Part shown: positions 1 to 5,643 of the stretch, one piece after another
Layout of the letters: the number at the start of each line of letters is the position of its first letter
Numbering within the stretch: the stretch's first letter is position 1
Source of the DNA: Alistipes sp.
GTDB lineage: Bacteria; Bacteroidota; Bacteroidia; Bacteroidales; Rikenellaceae
NCBI GenBank assembly: GCA_017391435.1
Contig: JAFOYS010000247.1
Location: 1 to 6,757, forward strand
DNA: 6,757 bases
Direction: 5' to 3'
Notes under the pieces: generated by a model
The model's input: the letters and a program-made list of their open reading frames with translations, nothing else
The model's database searches: none
What the model was told of the DNA's origin: nothing
Position numbers and translations under genes: made by a program

Positions 1-1136
1 ATAAAGGCCTTAACGCCCCTATCGGCGGCAACGACCCTGCGAGATGCCGTAGCGACAACTGCCAGGCAGTCTCTAACGGGCGTAAAGCAGCGATTTTCAC
101 TCTTGCCCTTAACATCAAAATTGAGAACAGAGATATTACCCATATCATCCTCAACTGTGACCTTAACTTTGCGCTGCTGACCAGCCTCTGTGTAGATAGC
201 ACCTCGGCGGAGACTCTTACGGTAGAGGCGTTCTGGCGCACCTGCGATCTGAGCAAGGCGGATAACCTCACAGCGCGCACCCTGCTGCATAGCGTAGTGG
301 CTGACAAGGTTGCACAATCTGCTATCGCTAAAGTCAAAACCGTCCATACGATACTCAAAAATATCAGTACCATCTACAGCCACAGTTGCGCGATAGATAC
401 CAAAGCGGCTACTTGCATTACCGCTCTGATTGTCTCGGCACTCAAGTACAAAGTAGCCCACTCGGCCGACAGATATAGTACCAGCCACCTTATAAGAGCT
501 CTTACTGCCCGAAATGTTAAAACTCTTTACGGGCGCCTCAACAGCCACACCGTCGAGCGTATCAACCTCAATATAGTGCAGACGAAGCAGTCGTGGAGAG
601 ATGTTATCTGTAGGATTGCATAACCCTCGGCGGACAATATTGTATGTGTGCGTTCCCGCGCTGTTTCGCAATTCGTAGTGCAGGTGCGGGCCAAAGGAGT
701 TGCCCGTATTTCCAGAGTAGCCAATTGTCTGGCCTCGCTTTACGGGAAACTTGTCTGGCTGAAGGTAGATATCTGCGCTATTTGCTCTATGCTGATAGCG
801 GTACTTACGAACAAGGCTATCTACCTCAGGTGTAAAGGCTGATAGGTGACCATAGAGGGTCATACTCCCCTGCTTTGGATGGGTAACATAGACCGCAAGG
901 CCGTAGCCAAAGGGCGAGTGGCTCACCCGAGAGATATATCCATCCTCAGCAGCCACAATAGTTTTGCCAATTTTACCATCGGTCTTGATATCTATACCCG
1001 AGTGAAAATGGTCTGGGCGCATCTCAGCAAAGGATGCCGAGTGAAGACCCTTGACATCCTTTACGGGATATTGATAGGCTGCAGCAACACCTACAGCCAA
1101 AAGTATCATTACTACTAAAACTCTATATCGTCGCAT
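1..1136 (-). CDS. Exported M23-family (LytM/peptidase M23) metallopeptidase, C-terminus cut by window edge
   Basis: Probable zinc metallo-endopeptidase of the M23 family, whose members cut peptide cross-links in peptidoglycan. 378 codons are visible and the gene runs off the window. The start is the first possible ATG, because two in-frame TGA codons lie just upstream. Residues 1-20 look like a signal peptide: basic RRYR, a hydrophobic core, then AAA. There is no lipobox cysteine. The catalytic domain spans about residues 25-165. H45 and D49 (HSGID) and H153 (HLHYE) are the expected zinc ligands, and H151 and H97 (YGHLS) are the likely other active-site histidines. The core is therefore complete. 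Residues 190-378 form a beta-rich tail without a motif I recognise; such tails are usual in long Bacteroidota M23 proteins. It is last of the visible genes in its cluster and overlaps recX by 22 bp. The substrate is inferred from the family, and some M23 proteins are inactive regulators, but the intact ligands argue against that here. Confidence 0.9.
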   Translation of the reverse strand, partial: MRRYRVLVVMILLAVGVAAAYQYPVKDVKGLHSASFAEMRPDHFHSGIDIKTDGKIGKTIVAAEDGYISRVSHSPFGYGLAVYVTHPKQGSMTLYGHLSAFTPEVDSLVRKYRYQHRANSADIYLQPDKFPVKRGQTIGYSGNTGNSFGPHLHYELRNSAGTHTYNIVRRGLCNPTDNISPRLLRLHYIEVDTLDGVAVEAPVKSFNISGSKSSYKVAGTISVGRVGYFVLECRDNQSGNASSRFGIYRATVAVDGTDIFEYRMDGFDFSDSRLCNLVSHYAMQQGARCEVIRLAQIAGAPERLYRKSLRRGAIYTEAGQQRKVKVTVEDDMGNISVLNFDVKGKSENRCFTPVRDCLAVVATASRRVVAADRGVKAF

Positions 1137-1627
1137 TGATCGTCATCACACTTTACAAGGCTCTCTACAACGCTTCTGGCAGTTGAAAAGTCGTACCCCT
1201 GCCCTGCCGCATAGCGAAGCAGTTTTGCGCGAAGGTCAGAGCTATTTTTAGCCTTTACAGTTCTAAGTTTTCTACTAAGCAGTGTTGTAAGTCTATTGGT
1301 CATATCTACCTGGCTACACTGCTCAAGGGCAGAGGCAATCGTAGAGCTATCAATACCCTTCTGGCGAAGCGTTGCCGTAATCTTATACACACCCCAACCG
1401 CTTAGGTTAATCTTCTCACGGACAAAGGCCTCGGCGTACCTGCTATCGTCTATAAATCGCTCACTAACAAGCCTCTGCAGCACCTTTTCTGCATCCACAG
1501 TCTCAACTCCCCAGCCCCTCATAAGCCTACGAGCATCGGCTGTACACTTCTCGCTCTTGGCGCATAGATTCATCAGCGAGAGCAGTGCCTGATCGGCTGT
1601 TTTTGTCCGTTTTACCTTCTGCTCCAT
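1115..1627 (-). CDS. recX: RecX, regulator of RecA recombinase
   Basis: A 170-residue RecX protein, close to the usual 150-170. RecX binds RecA filaments in the cytoplasm and usually inhibits their growth and strand exchange. It consists of three-helix repeats. The second repeat carries the family hallmark FIDDSRYAEAFVREK (residues 58-72), followed by GWGVYKITATLRQKGID (77-93). A third repeat is at about 135-158 (KLLRYAAGQGYDF). The N-terminal 10 residues are basic, and the last 10 (DDDQCDDIEF) are strongly acidic. The ATG at 1627 lies inside the end of prmC, a 16-bp overlap, and the 3' end overlaps the M23 peptidase gene by 22 bp, so translation is probably coupled at both ends. recA is not in the window. 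A neighbouring prmC-recX pair is, as I recall, common in Bacteroidales. Identification is secure from the motifs; its effect on RecA is known from the family, not shown here. Confidence 0.93.
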   Translation of the reverse strand: MEQKVKRTKTADQALLSLMNLCAKSEKCTADARRLMRGWGVETVDAEKVLQRLVSERFIDDSRYAEAFVREKINLSGWGVYKITATLRQKGIDSSTIASALEQCSQVDMTNRLTTLLSRKLRTVKAKNSSDLRAKLLRYAAGQGYDFSTARSVVESLVKCDDDQCDDIEF

Positions 1628-2442
1628 ACCATTCGCTGCTTACCGAAAATATCTTTTTCCAAGTGAGTATCTCTATAACCAAGAGCCTCTAACATCTCTA
1701 CTATCTCAGCCCCAAAGTGCTCGTATATCTCAAAGAAGAGCCATCCGCCATCCTTCAGCATAGTCACCCCATTTTGTGCAATAGAACGATAGAAGCACAG
1801 AGGGTCGTTATCTGCCACAAAGAGTGCCGTATGAGGCTCGTAATCAACAACATTGGCGTGCATAGCTGCTATATCCGACTGCGGGATATATGGTGGATTA
1901 GAGACAATGATATCAAAGAGTCCTAAGTGCGACATATCTCCAAGAGCATCGGCCTTTACAACTGTTACATTAGCACCGATTCTCGCTACATTCTCTAAAG
2001 CTACTTGCAGAGCCTGCTCCGAGATATCAACTGCCGTAACCTCAGTTCCCTCAACCATCTTTGCTAAAGAGATAGCAATAGCTCCACTACCCGTTCCCAC
2101 ATCGAGGATTCGCGCACCACAATCTGCAACGCCAACAACTCTCTCTACAAGTTCCTCGGTCTCAGGACGAGGAATAAGCACCCCCTCGCGCACAGAGAGC
2201 TGTAGTCCGCAAAACTCCGCCGTACCAAGAACATACTGCACAGGTCTTGCTGCTACAAGCTCAGAGATAATAGTCTCTAAATCAGCAATTTCTACCTCAT
2301 CATCATAGTGCACAACAAGCTGTGAGAAGTCATAGCCACAACTGCTGCACACAACTCTGCGCGCAATGGCTGTAGCCTCAACAGTGTCGTAGAGTGGAGT
2401 GATAGCCGACTCAATTTTTCGTATTGACTCGCGTAGCGTCAT
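1612..2442 (-). CDS. prmC: PrmC (HemK), release-factor glutamine N5-methyltransferase
   Basis: Methylates the glutamine of the GGQ motif in peptide chain release factors RF1 and RF2 using S-adenosylmethionine, which speeds translation termination. It is 276 residues long, almost the same as E. coli PrmC (277). An N-terminal helical domain (about 1-85) would bind the release factor; RPVQYVLGTAEFCGL (66-80) and LIPRPETEELVE (89-100) are the PrmC signatures. The class I Rossmann methyltransferase domain follows: SAM-binding DVGTGSGAIAISLA (114-127), acidic residue D139 expected to hold the ribose, and the catalytic NPPY at 182-185, which grips the target glutamine. Nothing essential is missing. 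The ATG follows the aroC stop after only 2 bp, and the end overlaps recX by 16 bp. An unpaired CxxC at residues 32-35 is unlikely to bind a metal. The RF1/RF2-specific signatures set it apart from PrmB, which methylates ribosomal protein L3. Confidence 0.96.
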   Translation of the reverse strand: MTLRESIRKIESAITPLYDTVEATAIARRVVCSSCGYDFSQLVVHYDDEVEIADLETIISELVAARPVQYVLGTAEFCGLQLSVREGVLIPRPETEELVERVVGVADCGARILDVGTGSGAIAISLAKMVEGTEVTAVDISEQALQVALENVARIGANVTVVKADALGDMSHLGLFDIIVSNPPYIPQSDIAAMHANVVDYEPHTALFVADNDPLCFYRSIAQNGVTMLKDGGWLFFEIYEHFGAEIVEMLEALGYRDTHLEKDIFGKQRMVWSRR

Positions 2443-2444
2443 AG

Positions 2445-3425
2445 CTAAAAACTCAATTTAAGCTCGGCAAGGGCTATTGCCATAACCGCCTCAACAACCA
2501 CCGCCGCACGAAGCACTATACAGGCATCGTGGCGTCCGCCGATAGTCAGAGCCTCAACACTCTGGCTCTCAAAATTGTATGTCTGCTGAGGGCGGGCAAT
2601 ACTCGGCGTAGGTTTTATTGCCACACGGACAACAATCGGATTTCCGTTACTGATTCCGCCATTTATTCCACCCTCGTTATTTGTTGCTGTAGCACCTGAA
2701 CTGTCAACAATAAGGTCGTTTCGCTCGCTACCGCGCAGACGAACACCCTCAAAGCCGCTACCGAACTCAACACCCTTTACGGCAGGCACCGCAAAGAGCA
2801 GATGTGAGGCGACACTCTCTACAGAGTCAAAAAACGGCTCTCCAAGGTCTCGTCCTGCACCTGTAACAGTGCACTCAATAACACCACCTACAGAGTCGCC
2901 ATCTCTCTGCGCCGCTGCAACAACAGCATCAAACTGCTCGCAATCACGACATCCGCCAATCTCTACAATCTGGCTACAGAATATTGAACCACGCAGAATC
3001 CTCTTTGCCACAACACCGGCAGCAACAAAGAGCAGTGTCATACGACCCGAAAAGATACCGCCACCACGAAGGTCAAATGCCTCACCGTACTTATGGCGAG
3101 CCGTAAGGTCGGCGTGCGAAGGGCGTGGATGCACCCTTAACTTATCGTAGTCCCCAGAGCGGGTATTTTCATTATAGAAGAGAATCTCAAGCTTATCTCC
3201 CGTAGTTATGCCATCTCTTACTCCGCTGACAATATGCGGCACATCACCCTCACGACGCGGTGTAGTTCCCTTAGCACCAGAGCGACGACGAGCAAGGTCA
3301 GCCTCAAAGTCCGCCTCTGCAAGTGGCAATCCTTCAGGCACTCCGCAGATAATCACGCCCAGACACTGGGTGTGCGAACCTCCGTAGAAGGTTATGTTAA
3401 AGTGTCTACCAAAGCTATTATTCAT
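2445..3425 (-). CDS. aroC: Chorismate synthase, short and divergent at signature positions
   Basis: Last step of the shikimate pathway: trans-1,4 elimination of phosphate from EPSP to give chorismate, needing reduced FMN. At 326 residues it is shorter than E. coli AroC (361). Family landmarks are in order: an N-terminal H18 within GGSH, TTPRRE (54-59), SGVRDGITTG (67-76), H104 in RPSHADLT, RGGGIFSGRMT (120-130), VKGVEFGSGF (216-225), NNEGGINGGISNG (249-261) and GRHDAC (297-302). H18, H104 and D300 match the catalytic residues known from the family (Neurospora His17, His106, Asp367). RGGGxFSGR in place of the enterobacterial RGGGRSSAR is a known variant in Bacteroidota. Less usual are the changes in the first and third signatures, described as a finding. 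The start ATG overlaps the aroA end by 8 bp (ATGAATAA). No frameshift or internal stop is seen, and no other aroC copy is in the window, so it is probably functional. Confidence 0.94.
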   Translation of the reverse strand: MNNSFGRHFNITFYGGSHTQCLGVIICGVPEGLPLAEADFEADLARRRSGAKGTTPRREGDVPHIVSGVRDGITTGDKLEILFYNENTRSGDYDKLRVHPRPSHADLTARHKYGEAFDLRGGGIFSGRMTLLFVAAGVVAKRILRGSIFCSQIVEIGGCRDCEQFDAVVAAAQRDGDSVGGVIECTVTGAGRDLGEPFFDSVESVASHLLFAVPAVKGVEFGSGFEGVRLRGSERNDLIVDSSGATATNNEGGINGGISNGNPIVVRVAIKPTPSIARPQQTYNFESQSVEALTIGGRHDACIVLRAAVVVEAVMAIALAELKLSF

Positions 3426-4668
3426 CGCCCATACTATTTATATCCTCAAAAAAGTTCGGATAGCTCTTCGCTACGCACTCCGCACCGCGAATAGTTACCC
3501 CCTTATCGCTTATAAGACCCGCAACTGCAAGAGTCATAGCCATACGGTGATCACCGTGGCTATCAACCTCAACGCCACCCGTAATCTTTCCGCCACGAAT
3601 CTTCATAACATTGTCAGTACTCAAATCTACCTCAATGCCTAATCGGCCAAACTCCTTTGCAATAGCCTCAGCACGGTTACTCTCCTTATGCTCAAGGCGG
3701 CGCGTTCCGACAAGAGTACTAACACCCTCAGCCGCAGCAGCAAGGGTAGCAAGGGCAGGAAAGAGGTCTGGACACTCTGTAGCATCAAACTCAAAGGCCT
3801 GCAGTGGACGGTGTGCCGCCGTAATAGAGGCCTGCTCCGAAATAAGCTCAGCACCCGCCGCAACAAGGGCTCGGCATATAGCCACATCGGCCTGCTTAGA
3901 GAGCATAGAGATATTACCAACAGTAACCTGACCCGCTACTGCACCCGCAACAAGCAACATTGCCGCAGCACTCCAGTCGCCCTCTATAGAGTATGACATT
4001 GGCGTATAACTCTGACCTCCAGCAATATAGAACTGCTCGTAGTCATTGTGCTCAATAGCCACTCCAAAGCGCGAAGCGATATCTATTGTCATATCAAGAT
4101 AGGGTTTTGATACCGCCTTTGTGACATTAATCACCGTATCACTCTCAGAGAGAGGCAACGCAAGCAGAAGGCCTGTTATAAACTGCGAAGAGACAGATCC
4201 GTCAACAGTAATCTCTCCGCCACGCATAGGGCCTTTGACCTCTATCGGAAGCCTTCCACCGCCATCTCTGACCTCAACGCCAAGCTGACGGAGTGGGGAG
4301 ATCATCATATCCATAGGGCGGTAGAGAAGCGTTCCCTCGCCCCTGATTGTAATACTCTTATCGCACAGCGCAGCAATAGGCGTAAAGAGTCGTGCAGAGA
4401 GGCCCGACTCCCCAACACAGAGGCTATCTCCAATAGGATTTAGCCCCCCACGGACAGTAAGAACACCCTTCCTCTTGCGAGTAACGACAGCACCCAGAGT
4501 CTCTATGCAACTTATAGCAGAGAGAGTGTCGTTGCAATAGTCTATATTTGCAATCTCACACTCCCCCTTGGTAAGCAGAGAGACAGCAAGCGCCCTCTGC
4601 GCGTAACTTTTAGAGCACGGAGGAGCCACATAACCGTGCAGCTGCCCCGCATATATCGTCTTATCCAA
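3418..4668 (-). CDS. aroA: EPSP synthase (3-phosphoshikimate 1-carboxyvinyltransferase), TTG start
   Basis: Sixth shikimate-pathway step: transfers the enolpyruvyl group of PEP to shikimate-3-phosphate, giving EPSP for AroC encoded next door. It has 416 residues (E. coli 427) and two inverse alpha/beta domains. Substrate-binding residues are all visible: PPCSKSYAQR (K20, S21, R25), the PEP loop GESGLSAR (86-93), SSQF (160-163), D301 as the counterpart of E. coli D313, HKESNR (327-332) with the E341-equivalent E329, GDHRMA (372-377) and K401, matching E. coli K411. The start must lie before K20, and the next in-frame ATG is far too late. TTG at 4668 gives a normal N-terminus (KTIYAGQLHG). The only in-frame upstream alternatives before a TGA are ATT (4680) and CTG (4692), both less likely. 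A GAGGAA stretch sits 16 nt before the TTG but is also LptB coding sequence. The gene begins 13 bp after lptB stops. Confidence 0.95.
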   Translation of the reverse strand: MDKTIYAGQLHGYVAPPCSKSYAQRALAVSLLTKGECEIANIDYCNDTLSAISCIETLGAVVTRKRKGVLTVRGGLNPIGDSLCVGESGLSARLFTPIAALCDKSITIRGEGTLLYRPMDMMISPLRQLGVEVRDGGGRLPIEVKGPMRGGEITVDGSVSSQFITGLLLALPLSESDTVINVTKAVSKPYLDMTIDIASRFGVAIEHNDYEQFYIAGGQSYTPMSYSIEGDWSAAAMLLVAGAVAGQVTVGNISMLSKQADVAICRALVAAGAELISEQASITAAHRPLQAFEFDATECPDLFPALATLAAAAEGVSTLVGTRRLEHKESNRAEAIAKEFGRLGIEVDLSTDNVMKIRGGKITGGVEVDSHGDHRMAMTLAVAGLISDKGVTIRGAECVAKSYPNFFEDINSMGDE

Positions 4669-4681
4669 TGTTTGGTAAATT

Positions 4682-5512
4682 TTATTCCTCAGTAATCAAA
4701 GTTGTTGACTGCTGCAGCGTCGGCGTAGCATCTACAACACCGCCCTCTACAGTAATATCAGCAACCTTACTCTTGCGCTTGAGCTCGAAGTTCTTACCCA
4801 AGTATACTCGGCGCACCATCTCATCTGCAGCAAGCTCCTCTGCTGTTCCAGTCTTCAGAATCTTACCCTCATAGAGCAGATATGTGCGGTCGGTAATCTC
4901 AAGGGTCTCGTCAACATTGTGGTCAGTGATAATAACACCGATATTCTTACCCTTCAGCGTAGCTACAATACTCTGAATATCCTCCACAGCAATAGGGTCT
5001 ACACCCGCAAATGGCTCATCAAGAAGGATAAACGATGGGTTGATAGATATTGCACGGGCAATCTCCGTACGGCGACGCTCACCTCCCGAGAGCTGGTTAC
5101 CGTAACTCTTGCGTACCTTCTGCAGTCTGAACTCCTCTATAAGCTCCTCAAGGCGATGACGCTGATACTCCTTTGTGTAGTTTGTCATCTCAAGCACCGC
5201 GCGGATATTGTCCTCAACACTAAGGTGGCGGAAGACAGAGGCCTCCTGAGCAAGGTAGCTCACACCAAGCTGTGCGCGCTTATAGACAGGCAGTTGTGTC
5301 AGCTCGTTTACCACTCCATCGTCCTGCTCAAGAAAGATTCTACCGCCATTTGGTTTGATAAGTCCCACAATCATATAGAACGAAGTTGTCTTACCCGCTC
5401 CATTAGGGCCAAGCAGTCCGACAATCTCGCCCTGATTGACATTTATAGAGACCTGATCAACGACAGTTCGAGCCTTGTATCTCTTGACTAAATCGGTTGT
5501 ATATAGCTTCAT
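4682..5512 (-). CDS. lptB: LptB, ATPase of the lipopolysaccharide export (Lpt) transporter, with C-terminal extension
   Basis: Cytoplasmic ABC ATPase that, with membrane partners LptF and LptG, extracts lipopolysaccharide from the inner membrane and drives it along the Lpt bridge to the outer membrane. The 276 residues contain a full nucleotide-binding domain: Walker [10 protein letters not shown] (35-43), Q-loop Q89 in YLAQEAS, signature [13 protein letters not shown] (141-153), Walker B FILLDEP (161-167) with catalytic E166, and H-loop H198 (ITDHN). LSGGERRR and [12 protein letters not shown] (168-179) are typical of LptB and separate it from amino-acid ABC ATPases such as LivF. E. coli LptB (241 residues) ends at YLGEDFRL; here the match YLGKNFEL ends at 244 and 32 residues follow. 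It is first in the minus-strand cluster, preceded by an AT-rich region with candidate promoters. No other lpt gene is in the window. Confidence 0.95.
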   Translation of the reverse strand: MKLYTTDLVKRYKARTVVDQVSINVNQGEIVGLLGPNGAGKTTSFYMIVGLIKPNGGRIFLEQDDGVVNELTQLPVYKRAQLGVSYLAQEASVFRHLSVEDNIRAVLEMTNYTKEYQRHRLEELIEEFRLQKVRKSYGNQLSGGERRRTEIARAISINPSFILLDEPFAGVDPIAVEDIQSIVATLKGKNIGVIITDHNVDETLEITDRTYLLYEGKILKTGTAEELAADEMVRRVYLGKNFELKRKSKVADITVEGGVVDATPTLQQSTTLITEE

Positions 5513-5549
5513 ATTTATAATCTTGAAACTTTTTTGTTTATTTTTTTTA

Positions 5550-5557
5550 CAAAGTTA
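5550..5557 (-). promoter_or_regulatory. Candidate -7 promoter element for the lptB cluster (TAACTTTG)
   Basis: On the minus strand, TAACTTTG matches TAnnTTTG and lies about 37 bp before the lptB ATG. Transcription would start around 5543-5546, at or just before a run of eight A, giving an A-rich leader of about 30 nt. A second match, TAATTTTG at 5569-5576 on the same strand, is an alternative that would give a leader of about 50 nt. Neither has a clear TTTG at the usual -33 distance, so the choice between them is uncertain. Confidence 0.5.
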
Positions 5558-5580
5558 TAGTTTTTTTCCAAAATTATCAC

Positions 5581-5588
5581 TATCTTTG
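5581..5588 (+). promoter_or_regulatory. Candidate -7 promoter element for recQ (TATCTTTG)
   Basis: TATCTTTG is an exact match to the Bacteroidota housekeeping -7 consensus TAnnTTTG. It lies 55 bp before the recQ ATG, so transcription would begin near 5592-5596 and give a leader of about 50 nt. The expected upstream -33 TTTG at 19-21 bp spacing is absent; only T-rich sequence (5561-5567) lies nearby. The consensus is established for the phylum, while use of this site is inferred. Confidence 0.55.
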
Positions 5589-5643
5589 GTTAAGAATTTC
5601 CGTTTTTAGGAACGATTAGGGATTTTAATTTAGTATTTAGGAT

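Larger units (their letters stand above)
5513..5643. promoter_or_regulatory. Divergent intergenic region between lptB and recQ
   Basis: This is the only real non-coding stretch in the window. It is 131 bp, very AT-rich, with runs of T on the plus strand (eight at 5541-5548, seven at 5561-5567). It separates two genes that point away from each other, so it must hold the promoters of both unless one is read from elsewhere. Candidate -7 elements are listed separately. A weak hairpin is possible at 5601-5614 (CGTT, six-base loop, AACG), within the likely recQ leader, but it is too short to call an element. No convincing Shine-Dalgarno sequence precedes either start codon, as is usual in Bacteroidota. 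Confidence 0.8.

Noticed and set aside
514..1073. The nonamer CCCGTAAAG (minus strand) three times in the M23 gene
   Set aside because: Each copy encodes Pro-Val-Lys in the same frame at unrelated places (residues 24, 131 and about 205); spacing is irregular and no repeat unit surrounds them.
297..1118. Several plus-strand open frames of 63-108 codons
   Set aside because: All are antisense to the M23 peptidase gene, whose signal peptide and zinc ligands are intact on the minus strand.
2332..2352. CxxC pair in PrmC (residues 32-35), a possible metal site
   Set aside because: There is no second cysteine or histidine pair nearby to complete a zinc site, and the rest of PrmC is standard.
4919..5491. 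190-codon plus-strand open frame opposite lptB
   Set aside because: It lies wholly antisense to a clear LptB with all ABC motifs, has no recognisable domain, and its composition is that of a shadow frame.
5529..5567. T-runs that could be the tail of a rho-independent terminator
   Set aside because: No GC-rich hairpin precedes them on either strand, and the flanking genes diverge, so no transcript needs to end there.
5601..5614. Small inverted repeat CGTT-N6-AACG in the recQ leader
   Set aside because: A 4-bp stem in AT-rich DNA is expected by chance and matches no operator or riboswitch I know.
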